Of a stretch of DNA of 33,681 nucleotides, positions 16,706 to 27,100 are shown one piece after another (positions within the stretch are counted from its first letter, which is position 1; each line of letters starts with the position of its first letter). A program made the translations under genes and the position numbers. Source of the DNA: Bacteroidota bacterium (lineage in GTDB: Bacteria; Bacteroidota; Bacteroidia; Chitinophagales; Saprospiraceae); contig SBHD01000322.1 of the NCBI GenBank assembly GCA_006226345.1, positions 1 through 33,681 on the forward strand, given 5' to 3'. The notes under the pieces are model-generated. The model saw only the letters and a list, made by a program, of their open reading frames with translations, was not told the origin of the DNA and made no database searches.

Positions 16706-18094
16706 TTATTCGCCAAGCAGTTCCTGGAGTTTGGCACCGAGTTGTGGGCCACGCAGGTTGCGCTGAATGATCTTGCCGTCCGGGCCGATCAGCAGGGTTT
16801 GCGGGATCGAAGTGACGGAATACAGTTGGGCATGCTCACTTTTCCAGCCTTTTAGGTCACTGATATGATGCCATTTCAGCCCATCCTGATCGATGGCTTT
16901 TTTCCAGGCATCCTCCTGGCGGTCGAGGCTGACCCCCAGAATATCAAACCCTTTATCCTTGTATTTTTCGTACATAGCAACCACATTCGGGTTTTCGCGG
17001 CGGCAGGGGCCACACCAGCTGGCCCAGAAGTCGATCAGCACGTATTTACCACGCAGGTTGCTCAGGGCATAGGGTTGGCCCTCCGGAGTATTCCCTACGA
17101 GGTCCGGAGCCTCCATGCCGGGGGTGAAGGTCGAGTTGCGGCGCAGGTCGAATTCCATCATTCCGATCTCACCGTAATCCTGCCTGCGATAGGTGTCGAT
17201 ATACTGTTTGGTGTAAACCGGGTAGTCCGGGTGATTGGCTGCCTTCAGGCCTTCCAACACTCCGGAAAGGGCCCGGCGGTGGATATTGGTGCCCGGTTCC
17301 AGTTTGGCCAGTTGGGCATCGATCATGGATTTAGCTGCACTGGTGCTGGCACCGAGTTGGGACACGGTCAGCACATATTGCCGGTAAGCATCGAACACTT
17401 CCGGAACATTTTCATAGCTCTGGTCGGCCAGATCGGCATAATTGAAAAACGTGGTGCTGTAAAACTCCAGTTCACCGGAATTGCCGGTCTGGTCCTTTGT
17501 GAAATCCGGAGAAAGAGACAAGGTGGCTGAACGCCAGAACATCGGATGCTCTTTTTTCAGAGAGGCCAGGAAGGTGGCTTTTTCCTTTTCATGGGCTTTC
17601 AGGCTTTCCAGGGTTGCCTGGGCCTCTTCGGTATTTCCGGCAGCCCGGGCCTGGCGCAGCTGGATACGGAGTTCGTCGCTGGTAGCCTGGAGCCGGGCAA
17701 TATCCTGACGGATAGACTCATATGCCTTATTAACTTCCGAGCCCATGGTACGGCCTTTTTCCATAAAACTGGCATTGGCCCAAAGGGTGATATCATTCTC
17801 CTGTCCAAGTACGATACGGCCGTTCTGGCTGGGGTTGAACCCGACGCTGTAGATCTTCGGCTCGGATTTGGGCAGCCGGATCACAAAGGTCTGATCGTCC
17901 ACTTTTTCACCCTTGGCCACTTCACGATAAGCCATACCGACCTGTTCGTAGAGAAAGATGGTCTGGGCATTGCTGGGCGGGCTGATGATCTTGCAGGTCA
18001 GGGTGATCTCATCGCCCCCTTTTGGTGTCTGGGCATGGAGCTGGAAAACAGCGATCATTACCAGGCCCAGTGAAAGCATAAGTAGTTTTTTCAT
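16706..18094 (-). CDS. TlpA/ResA-like thioredoxin-family protein with N-terminal DUF4369-like region
   Basis: Signal peptide MKKLLMLSLGLVMIAVFQLHAQ; redox motif DFWASWCGPCRRENPNVV; SIPQTLLIGPDGKII. Confidence 0.9.
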   Translation of the reverse strand: MKKLLMLSLGLVMIAVFQLHAQTPKGGDEITLTCKIISPPSNAQTIFLYEQVGMAYREVAKGEKVDDQTFVIRLPKSEPKIYSVGFNPSQNGRIVLGQENDITLWANASFMEKGRTMGSEVNKAYESIRQDIARLQATSDELRIQLRQARAAGNTEEAQATLESLKAHEKEKATFLASLKKEHPMFWRSATLSLSPDFTKDQTGNSGELEFYSTTFFNYADLADQSYENVPEVFDAYRQYVLTVSQLGASTSAAKSMIDAQLAKLEPGTNIHRRALSGVLEGLKAANHPDYPVYTKQYIDTYRRQDYGEIGMMEFDLRRNSTFTPGMEAPDLVGNTPEGQPYALSNLRGKYVLIDFWASWCGPCRRENPNVVAMYEKYKDKGFDILGVSLDRQEDAWKKAIDQDGLKWHHISDLKGWKSEHAQLYSVTSIPQTLLIGPDGKIIQRNLRGPQLGAKLQELLGE

Positions 18095-18152
18095 GTGATG
18101 ATTGAAATTATTCTTTCGGGAAATTGTTTCGGATGTAAGCATTAATGGAATG

Positions 18153-18160
18153 CAAAATTA
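18153..18160 (-). promoter_or_regulatory. Candidate -7 element TAATTTTG upstream of the thioredoxin-family gene
   Basis: Plus-strand CAAAATTA, about 60 nt upstream of the start at 18094. Confidence 0.4.
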
Positions 18161-18269
18161 AGGAAATCCCCCCGGCAGGACAGGTCCTGTTGGCGTTAAT
18201 AATGCCTTAAAGTCTGCCAGTATGGACCTTTAACGCGGCAATTGTTGCATTTCGGGGCAGTTGGAGGCC

Positions 18270-18950
18270 TCAATTTTGGATGGTGATAGTGTCTACCCGG
18301 GTATAATATTCCATTAATCCGATAACATCCGTGTTTTCAACCTTTGACCGGACCTGTTTTTTGCGTACCAGGTAAAGCGTCCAGATGCCTGGTTGTAATT
18401 TGCTGAGTTGGGCTGCCGGAAAGTCGATCTGTTTTTGCCCGGGTGTACCGATGATATCCATGGGGACGGTCAGCCGGCCGTCAACACTTTCCCACATAAA
18501 TACCAGGGCCTCTCCTTTTTCAAGGGGCGCTCCCTCCCAGGTAAGTGTGGCCGGTTTTTTCAGCGAGATCGGAGATGGGCTGAAAGAAAAGGATGGTATG
18601 GCAGCCAGTTCCATGGTAAAGGACCGGGGTGCGCCTTTGGCGTCATTCCATTCGAAGGTATGGGTGCTTGGATAGCCACCGAGTTGTTCGATCTGGTAAG
18701 CAACCCCGCGGAGTGTCACCTGCTCCATCAAGGTGCCGCGGTACCGGGCTCCGCCGGGGGACGTGATGGGTTGCAGGCCGTTTTGTTTTTGGTCTTCAAA
18801 TTCACGGCGCAGCGAGAGCTCCGCCAACAGCTGACCTTCTGGTACCAGGTAACGGACGTAACATTCTGCGCGGCGTTCCAGATTGTCAGCCGGATCGGTA
18901 CAGCTGCCAAGTGCCGCGATTAACAGGATCAAAAAAAGGGAATGTTTCAT
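18270..18950 (-). CDS. Lipoprotein of unknown function
   Basis: Lipobox-like MKHSLFLILLIAALGSCTDPADN; 226 aa, no recognised domain. Confidence 0.65.
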   Translation of the reverse strand: MKHSLFLILLIAALGSCTDPADNLERRAECYVRYLVPEGQLLAELSLRREFEDQKQNGLQPITSPGGARYRGTLMEQVTLRGVAYQIEQLGGYPSTHTFEWNDAKGAPRSFTMELAAIPSFSFSPSPISLKKPATLTWEGAPLEKGEALVFMWESVDGRLTVPMDIIGTPGQKQIDFPAAQLSKLQPGIWTLYLVRKKQVRSKVENTDVIGLMEYYTRVDTITIQN

Positions 18951-19189
18951 GTTTGGTATGAATATCTTTGCTCCTGCACCGGAGCAGTGGCGAAAATTTT
19001 GTGGGTAAAGAAATCAGCTTCTAATTGACTGTATGGCAAGGGCAAAGTTCCGCTGTATGTGCTGAATTGCCAACTTCCACCCCCTTTCTTTCACAAACTC
19101 ATCCGGTGTGTTCATCAGCCAGCAACGGGCTTTTGCACATTACACCAACACCGCCTTAATATTAAGCAGCATATTGCGAAAGATTTAGC

Positions 19190-20143
19190 GTGAAACAAGT
19201 GCTCATTACAGATGATTGTCATCCCCTGCTCCGGGATGGCCTGGAACGGTGGGGCTTTATCTGTCATTTTTTACCGGATATAACCCTGGAAAAAACCCGG
19301 CAGATCATTGCTCCCTACCAGGGCCTGATCATCAACAGTAAGATTGTGGTCGACCGGGAATTTATCGACCGGGCCGAAAACCTCCGGTTTGTCGGCCGCC
19401 TGGGTTCGGGGATGGAAATCGTCGACCGGGAATATGCGGCATCCAAAGGGATTGCCGTGTTCAGTAGTCCGGAAGGCAACCGCAATGCGGTGGCAGAGCA
19501 CGCGCTGGGCATGTTACTGGCCCTTCAGAACAATCTCCTGCGCAGCGATCGGGAGGTCCGCCAGCAGATCTGGCGGCGTGAGGCAAACCGTGGTACGGAG
19601 ATCAGCGGCCGGACTCTTGGTATTATCGGATTTGGGAATACCGGAAGTCAGTTTGCCCGTAAACTGGCCGGAATGGACATGCGGGTGCTGGGCTACGATA
19701 AATATAAAACCGGTTATGGCAACGGTATGGACTGGGTGGAGGAATCCGACCTGGAAACGATCCTCCAGCACGCCGATATCATCAGCCTGCACCTGCCGCT
19801 TACACCGGAAACCCGGCACCTGGTGGACCGGGCGTTTATCAGCAAGTGCAAACCAGGTGTTATTATTATAAATACTGCCCGGGGAGCGTGTGTTAAAACA
19901 GCGGATCTGGTTGCAGGATTGGAAAGTGGGCAGGTAGGCGGGGCATGCCTGGATGTGTTTGAAAATGAAAAGCCACCGACCTACTCCGCTACAGAGCGGA
20001 AACTTTACCAGCGCCTGTACCAACTCGACAACGTTGTGCTGAGTCCACATGTGGCGGGTTGGACATTTGCCTCCAAGAGATTACTTGCAGAAGTATTGTT
20101 AGAAAAAATTAAATCATTCCTTTACCCCCCGAAATTGGCCTAA
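19190..20143 (+). CDS. D-isomer-specific 2-hydroxyacid dehydrogenase (SerA-like)
   Basis: GTG start; GIIGFGNTGSQFARKLAGMDMRVLGYD (NAD-binding), ADIISLHLPLTPETRHLVDRAFISKCKPGVIIINTARGACVKTADL, LSPHVAGWT. Confidence 0.93.
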   Translation: MKQVLITDDCHPLLRDGLERWGFICHFLPDITLEKTRQIIAPYQGLIINSKIVVDREFIDRAENLRFVGRLGSGMEIVDREYAASKGIAVFSSPEGNRNAVAEHALGMLLALQNNLLRSDREVRQQIWRREANRGTEISGRTLGIIGFGNTGSQFARKLAGMDMRVLGYDKYKTGYGNGMDWVEESDLETILQHADIISLHLPLTPETRHLVDRAFISKCKPGVIIINTARGACVKTADLVAGLESGQVGGACLDVFENEKPPTYSATERKLYQRLYQLDNVVLSPHVAGWTFASKRLLAEVLLEKIKSFLYPPKLA

Positions 20144-20427
20144 ATCTGTAAAACCGCAGCTCATATTTGTCAAAAGGCACACAATGTTTTCGGTAGTATA
20201 GCAATGCTGCCGTGCAGTTTTACTAACATTGCGGGATTAAAAAGTATGGAGTCTGGCCTTTTGTGATCTGAAGCAGCGGACTGCAGGGTGTTTTACGACA
20301 CCATTATTAATGGATTCCGACCGGCCCGGCAACACGCCCTTCCCCAGGGAAAACCATGCATAACTTAAGAATTTAAAACTCTAATCATTAGAAACAGTCA
20401 ATCCACTGAATAATCAACCTCTGTTCT

Positions 20428-23400
20428 ATGGTACGTTTATTACTACTCTTTTTTGCCATGCTTATCAGCGCCGGCGTCACCCTGGCCCAGACGGGTACAA
20501 CCGTTATTACGGGTAAGGTTTCCGACGACCAGGGCGAGGCGTTGATTGGAGCAACCGTAAAAGTGCTGAATGGTACCGACTTCATTCGCGGCGCCATTAC
20601 GGACTACAACGGCGATTACCGGATCGTACTGGATCCGGGTAATTACGATGTAGAAGTATCCTACACGGGTTACCAGACCCAGAAAGTTACCGGTGTGCGT
20701 GTTATCGTTAATACGCTCAACTCGCTCGACTTTACACTGGTTTCCGGCAATGTGCTGGGTGAAGTGACGGTCTCTGCGTTTAAAGTCCCGCTGATCGAGC
20801 AGGATAAAACCCAGGGCGGCCAGACACTGACATCTGAGCAAATTCGCAACCTGCCCACCCGTAGTGTAAATGCCATTGTGGCTACTACTGCGGGCACCAC
20901 CTCTATTGATGGAGGGGCGATCAACATCAAAGGCTCCCGTTCGAACGCGACGAACTACTACATTGATGGTATCCGCGTTTCCGGTTCTCCGCCGCCTGTT
21001 CAGGATATTGAGCAGTTGCAGGTGATCACCGGTGGTCTGGGCGCTGAATATGGTGACGTGACCGGTGGGGTGATTTCAGTGGTAACCAAAGGTCCGGCCA
21101 GTGATTTCCACGGTTTTGCGGAAATTGAAAACTCGCATGGCCTTGATCCGTATGGCTGGTTGCTGGCTACTGCCAACATCAGCGGTCCGATCCTCAAGAA
21201 AAAAAGTGATGACGGTACGCGGGAGCGCACGGTGATCGGCTTCCGTCTCTCCGGCCAGTACCTGACACAAAAAGACGACGACCCACCCGCTACGCCGAAG
21301 TACCGGGTGAAGGACGAACTCCTGGATCAACTGGAGCAGCATCCGTTGGTCCTGTTCGACGGCACACCGGTCTCCCGGGCTGAAAACTACACCCAGGACA
21401 GCGTGGATGCACTTGACTACAATCCTTACGACAACCGCCGCGATATCGACCTGACCGGTAAGCTGGACTTCCGGCTATCGGACAATATCGATATGGCACT
21501 TACCGGTACGTACAAGGATGTGCAGGATCAGTTTACGCCGGGTGGCTGGGATCTGTTGAACAGCCACAACAACCCGACGAACTACAGCAAGCGGTACCGG
21601 GGTATTGCTCGTTTCCGCCACCGTCTGGGCAATTCGGACGGTTCGGGCGGAAACTCTGCCAGCCGGGTATCGATCGCCAATGCCAGCTATACCCTGCAGT
21701 TCGGTTTTGAGCGCGGCGCAGGTGAAACCTATGACCCGCGGCACGGCGACCGCTTGTTTGACTATGGCTACATCGGCCGGTTCAACTACGAATATCAGCC
21801 GTTCATCGGTTTCAATGACGCCGGTGAGTTTGCGCACGTGGATAACTTCGAGGCCTTTACCGGATTTGAAAATGGCCCTGTGGTCGTTAACCCCGGTTTG
21901 ATGGCCTATAATGAATTTGCCAACCAGGAGAACATCAATACATTCCTGGCATTGAACGGCCGCTTTACCTCGCTGTATGACGATATCTGGTCGGGCATGC
22001 ACAGCAATGTCGGCCTGGTGTACAACAGCTTTGCCAAGAGCGAGAGCGACATTATGACCGGTATTGCGTCTGCCAGCTTCGACCTGAAACTGGGCCGTAC
22101 GGGTACGCACAACATCCAGTTTGGTCTGTTGACCGAGCAGCGGACGGACCGTTCGTATAACATTGCTCCCTTCGGTCTCTGGAACCTGATGGGCCTGATC
22201 ACCAACAACCACTTCAACGGTCTCGACACCAATGTCGTGATCGGTCAGTACTGGGATCCGGTTATCGGTCCGATCATCGGTGACTCGCTCGACCTGTATG
22301 CCAACGCAGTGGTCGAACTGGAGGATTTTAAATTCTATAAATCGGTGCGCAACCTGTTGGGCCTGGATATTTCGGATTATGTAAATCCGAACGAACTCAG
22401 CCCGGATCAGCTGAGCCTGGGCATGTTCTCCCCGCGGGAACTGACCGACCAGGGGCTGATCGGTTACTATGGTTACGATTACCTGGGCAACAAACTCGAC
22501 AACAATATTACATTCAACGACTTCTTCACCAGCACGGATGCTGATGGTATCCGGGACTTCCCGGTTGCGCCCCTGCGTCCGTTATACCAGGCTGCCTACA
22601 TCAAGGACAAGTTCACGTTTAACAAGATGATCTTCAGCCTTGGTCTTCGTGTTGAGCGTTTTGACCTGAACAGCAAGGTGATGAAAGACCCGTACTCCCT
22701 GTACGAGGTCATGTCGGCTGACGACTACTTCACCACGGTTCCGGGTGCTCCTGCCCGGCCGGGTACGATCGGCGATGACTTTAAAGTATATGTCAACAGC
22801 GAACAGGATCAGTCGCTCAAGGCTTTCCGGAACGGAGATACCTGGTATCGTCCGGATGGTACGGAAGTGCCGGATGGAAACGTGATCTTCGGTGGTGGTG
22901 TAGTTGCACCGTTGCTGCGCGACACGGTTTCCGGGGATGATATCCTCGATCCGCGTTTCAACCCGAACACGGCGTTTGAAGATTACACGCCGCAGGTGAA
23001 CTGGATGCCGCGTCTGGCCTTCTCGTTCCCGATCTCGGAAGATGCCAACTTCTTTGCACACTATGACGTACTGGTTCAGCGTCCGCCGAGCAACTGGCAG
23101 GTTACGCCGCTGAACTATGTATATTTTTATGTTCCGGGCCGGACGCCGGGCAACAATGCCAATCTGAAGCCTGAGCGCGTAGTAGACTACGAGGTAGGTT
23201 TCCAGCAGCGCCTGAACCAAAACTCGGCCCTGAAGTTTTCGGCATACTATCGCGAATTGCGAGACATGATTCAAAGCCGTACTATTCTGTATGTTCCTAC
23301 GATCGGTCGTTATGACACATATGGCAACATCGACTTTGGTACGGTTAAAGGATTTACAGTACAATATGACCTGCGTCGGGTCCAGAACGCAGAACTGCGC

Positions 23401-24042
23401 CTGGCATATACCCTGCAGTTTGCAGATGGTACCGGTTCGGATGCTAACTCCCAGCGTGGTCTGACCACCCGTGGTAATATCCGTACGCTGTATCCGCTCA
23501 GCTTTGACGAACGGCACAACATCCAGGCTATCCTGGATTACCGCTTTGATTCCGGCAAGCGCTATAACGGTCCGCGGATCGCTGGTAAGGATATCCTGGC
23601 CAACTTTGGCGCCAACCTGCAGATGTCCGCCGCTTCCGGTCGCCCGTATACGGCGCGTCAGCGTCCAGAGCGTTTTGGTGGCAGTGGTACATTGGGTGCG
23701 ATCAACGGCAGCCGCCTGCCCTGGCGGATCAACCTGGACCTGCGCCTGGACAAGACCTTTACGCTTGTCTCCACCGGGAAGAACCCGCTTAACATGAATG
23801 TTTACCTGCGGATATCCAACCTGCTTAATACGAAAAACGTACTTGGTGTGTACCCAGTTACGGGATCACCGACCGACGATGGCTACCTGGCAACTGCCGA
23901 GGGTCAGTCAATTGTTCAGGGTATTATTGATCAGGGCCGGGATATTAATGCCTACCTGTCGTCTTATTCCTGGGTACTGTTGAATCCGAATAGATATACA
24001 CAGCCGCGCCGGATCTATATCGGTGCCAACGTGGCGTTTTGA
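20428..24042 (+). CDS. TonB-dependent receptor with carboxypeptidase-regulatory-like N-terminal domain
   Basis: Signal peptide; VITGKVSDDQGEALIGATVKVLNGTDFIRGAITDYNGDYRI; plug region LPTRSVNAIVATTAGTTSIDGGAINIKGSRSNATNYYIDGIRVSG...GGLGAEYGDVTGGVISVVTKG; C-terminal barrel ending IYIGANVAF. Confidence 0.95.
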   Translation: MVRLLLLFFAMLISAGVTLAQTGTTVITGKVSDDQGEALIGATVKVLNGTDFIRGAITDYNGDYRIVLDPGNYDVEVSYTGYQTQKVTGVRVIVNTLNSLDFTLVSGNVLGEVTVSAFKVPLIEQDKTQGGQTLTSEQIRNLPTRSVNAIVATTAGTTSIDGGAINIKGSRSNATNYYIDGIRVSGSPPPVQDIEQLQVITGGLGAEYGDVTGGVISVVTKGPASDFHGFAEIENSHGLDPYGWLLATANISGPILKKKSDDGTRERTVIGFRLSGQYLTQKDDDPPATPKYRVKDELLDQLEQHPLVLFDGTPVSRAENYTQDSVDALDYNPYDNRRDIDLTGKLDFRLSDNIDMALTGTYKDVQDQFTPGGWDLLNSHNNPTNYSKRYRGIARFRHRLGNSDGSGGNSASRVSIANASYTLQFGFERGAGETYDPRHGDRLFDYGYIGRFNYEYQPFIGFNDAGEFAHVDNFEAFTGFENGPVVVNPGLMAYNEFANQENINTFLALNGRFTSLYDDIWSGMHSNVGLVYNSFAKSESDIMTGIASASFDLKLGRTGTHNIQFGLLTEQRTDRSYNIAPFGLWNLMGLITNNHFNGLDTNVVIGQYWDPVIGPIIGDSLDLYANAVVELEDFKFYKSVRNLLGLDISDYVNPNELSPDQLSLGMFSPRELTDQGLIGYYGYDYLGNKLDNNITFNDFFTSTDADGIRDFPVAPLRPLYQAAYIKDKFTFNKMIFSLGLRVERFDLNSKVMKDPYSLYEVMSADDYFTTVPGAPARPGTIGDDFKVYVNSEQDQSLKAFRNGDTWYRPDGTEVPDGNVIFGGGVVAPLLRDTVSGDDILDPRFNPNTAFEDYTPQVNWMPRLAFSFPISEDANFFAHYDVLVQRPPSNWQVTPLNYVYFYVPGRTPGNNANLKPERVVDYEVGFQQRLNQNSALKFSAYYRELRDMIQSRTILYVPTIGRYDTYGNIDFGTVKGFTVQYDLRRVQNAELRLAYTLQFADGTGSDANSQRGLTTRGNIRTLYPLSFDERHNIQAILDYRFDSGKRYNGPRIAGKDILANFGANLQMSAASGRPYTARQRPERFGGSGTLGAINGSRLPWRINLDLRLDKTFTLVSTGKNPLNMNVYLRISNLLNTKNVLGVYPVTGSPTDDGYLATAEGQSIVQGIIDQGRDINAYLSSYSWVLLNPNRYTQPRRIYIGANVAF

Positions 24043-24050
24043 TCTTGCTG

Positions 24051-24090
24051 AAGGCAGGGGAAGGATGGGAAACCGCCCTTTTCCTGCCTT
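24051..24090 (+). other. Intercistronic stem-loop between the receptor and giant-protein genes
   Basis: 14-bp stem AAGGCAGGGGAAGG (24051-24064) / CCTTTTCCTGCCTT (24077-24090) with two G-U pairs, 12-nt loop, only a 3-T tail. Confidence 0.65.
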
Positions 24091-24152
24091 TGGACACACC
24101 TGACAAACCCACTCAAATACACATTAGTTAAAAAAATTAAAACTTATAAACC

Positions 24153-27100
24153 ATGCGAATTAACAAACTTTGGATAGCGGCTGTGTTAGCGCTCGTATCC
24201 TGGAGCGTGAACGCACACGTTCCGGATTATGTGCGGAATGCAGGCAAAGCCAAGAAAGTGCAATATCGCGGCGTTTGCGCAAGTTCCGAGTCGCAAATCG
24301 ATATGGAGATCAATAACGTCCGCGCACGTCTGCTGGGTGGTGGTGACTGTTGGTGGGATTTCAACGACGGCCGGTATGTCGTTCCGAAAGTGGACGTAAC
24401 TACCGGACAACGTGAAGTTTCCTCCATTTTTGCCGGCTCAGTCTGGCTGGGTGGTATTGACCCGGCCGGTAACCTGAAACTGGCCGCCCAGGATTACCGT
24501 CCCAGCGGTCAGAACGACTTCTGGCCCGGCCCGCTGACAGAAGTAGGTATCACGGACGAGTTCGTTTGTGATAACTGGGACCGCCACTTCCGCGTGACGG
24601 GTGATGAGATCCGCCGCCACTTGGCCAACCTGGCCGCAGGCGACCTCAATCCGGACAATATTCCCCGTGGTGTAAAAGGCTGGCCTGCCCGCCAACGCCC
24701 GGGGCTGAATTATTTTGTCGATGTATGGGGCTTTGACCTGCCCAATACACCGCAGGGCCTCGCCGGCTTTTTCGATGCTGACTTTGACGGCTATTATGAT
24801 CCGCTCAAAGGAGACTATCCTTCGATCGAGATCCGTGGCTGTGCTTTGGATCGCTACCCGGATGAAATGATCTTTTGGATCTATAACGACCAGGGGGGTG
24901 GTGCACCGCACGCCCGTACGAATGGCGACCCGATCCAGATGGAAGTACAAGTTCAGGCGTTCAGCTACCTGACCAATGACGAATTGAACGACATGACCTT
25001 CCAGCGCTATAAGCTGATCAACCGGGCGACCGAGCGTATTGACTCCACGTTCTTCGCCATGTGGGTTGACCCGGACCTCGGCTGTTTCCTGGATGACTAT
25101 ATTGGATGTGACAGCTCAAAGAGCCTCATGTACGTATACAACCAGGATGCTACTGACGGTCAGCCGAACTGCGACTGCCAGGGTGTGAATACCTACTGTG
25201 ATCAGGTGCCCATCCTTGGTGTGGACTACTTCCGTGGCCCGCTGGATGAAAATGGCGATGAGATCGGAATGTCGTCTTTTGTATACTACAACAACCCGTC
25301 TTACGGTAACCCGCCGCAGCCGACTCAGGATCCGGACCTGCCGATTGAATTTTATCGTTATCTGACAGGATACTGGCGTGATGGTGAGCCGTTTACGCTT
25401 GGTGGCAATGGTTATGGTGGTACCGTTACGACACGGTATGCTTTCCCGCAGGACCCGAATGATCCGAATGGCTGGTCGATGTGTACGGAGAACCTGCCGT
25501 TTGCCGACCGTCGTACGCTGCAGGCTTCCGGTCCGTTTACCTTGTTGCCGGGTGCTGTTAACGAGCTGATCATTGGTATTCCCTGGGTGCCGGATATTGA
25601 CTATCCATGCCCCGATCTGGAAAACCTGTTCCGCGCCGACAAACTGGCCCAGGGCTTGTTTGATAACTGTTTTGAACTGCTGGACGGTCCTGATGCACCG
25701 CGGGTGAACTGGATCGAGTTGGACAAGCAGGTGATCGCTGTACTGTCGAACGACTCGATCTCCAACAACTTCAATGAGCAATACGAGCAGGTTGACTTCC
25801 TGGCACCGGACTCGCTGAAGGACAGCCCGGATCCGCTGGTGCAGGATCGCGCCAAGTACAAGTTTGAAGGATACCGGATCTATCAATTGTCAAACCCGAA
25901 CGTATCGACTGCCGAGTTTGACGATCCGAACAAATCGCGCCCGGTATACCAGGTGGATATCCAAAACGGTGTATCGACCATCTACAACTGGGTGGAAACT
26001 CGTGACCCGAATTCGGGTAATCAGATCTTCTATCCGGAAGAGATCGTTGATGGTGCGGATGACGGACTCCGTCGTACGTTCCAGATCGCGGAAGACCGTT
26101 TTGCCACCGGCAACGACAAGCGACTGATCAACCATAAGAAGTATTATTATGCAGTAATTGCCTACGCTTACAACAACTTTGAGACGTTTGATCCGCTGGC
26201 ACAGCCGGCGACTGGTCAGCAGCGTCCATACCTATCGGGCCGTAAAGCTGCCGATGGACCGATCAAGATCTACACGGTGATCCCGCGTCCAATCGTTGAC
26301 CAGGAGCTCAATTCCAAATATGGCGACGGTGTGGTCATTACCCGCTTTGAAGGAGCCGGTAACAACAGCAATTTCCTTGATCTGGACTCTGACAGCCGCG
26401 ACAGGCTGTTTGACGGGAACCTGACGGATACGGTGTTGACGTATCAGGAAGGCCGCGGACCGATCACAGTAACGATCTTCAACCCGTTTGAGGTGAAAGA
26501 TGGAGACTATGAATTGCGTTTTGTAGATAGCGATAATGGTGATACCAAACTGGATGCCGACGCCCGCTGGGAGTTGCGTAAGCTGCCTGACGGCGATATC
26601 ATTGCTTCCGACCGGTCAATCGACGAACTGAATGAACAGTTAGTGCTAAATTTCGGATTCTCTGTGACTATCGCACAGGCTCCGCTTGCTGGTAGCTACA
26701 CCTGGTCTTTGCGGAATCCGGATAAATACATCAACCCGGGTGAGTCCAATGGCGCCCTGGGTGCAGAGATCGAGTATGCAGACCCGAACCGCCCATGGTT
26801 GTTTGGTTTCGCTGATCGGGACTTTGGCCTCTTCCACTACATCAAAACGCGTCCGTTGGAACGCGATGCCGAATATGACCCATTCCAGGGGCTGAGCACA
26901 ATGGGCGACGGTTGGTTCGTGCCCTATGTATTGTGCGACTGGGAACTCAATGACGTGAACTCCCGGACCATGACACCGGCCTGGACGCCTGCTCAGGCTA
27001 CCCTCAACAGTTCGGTTGTGGGTGGTGCACAGGAGCCGACCAACGCCAGCAGCCGCTACCGTAAACTGGCCGCGCTGCCGAACGTCGATATCGTACTTAC

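Noticed and set aside
21475-23517. Long minus-strand ORFs (245 and 311 aa) inside the TonB-dependent receptor
   Set aside because: Antisense shadow frames of a biased coding sequence; the receptor frame is convincing.
25116-25886. 256-aa minus-strand ORF within the giant-protein gene
   Set aside because: Shadow ORF with no signal peptide, promoter or motif support.
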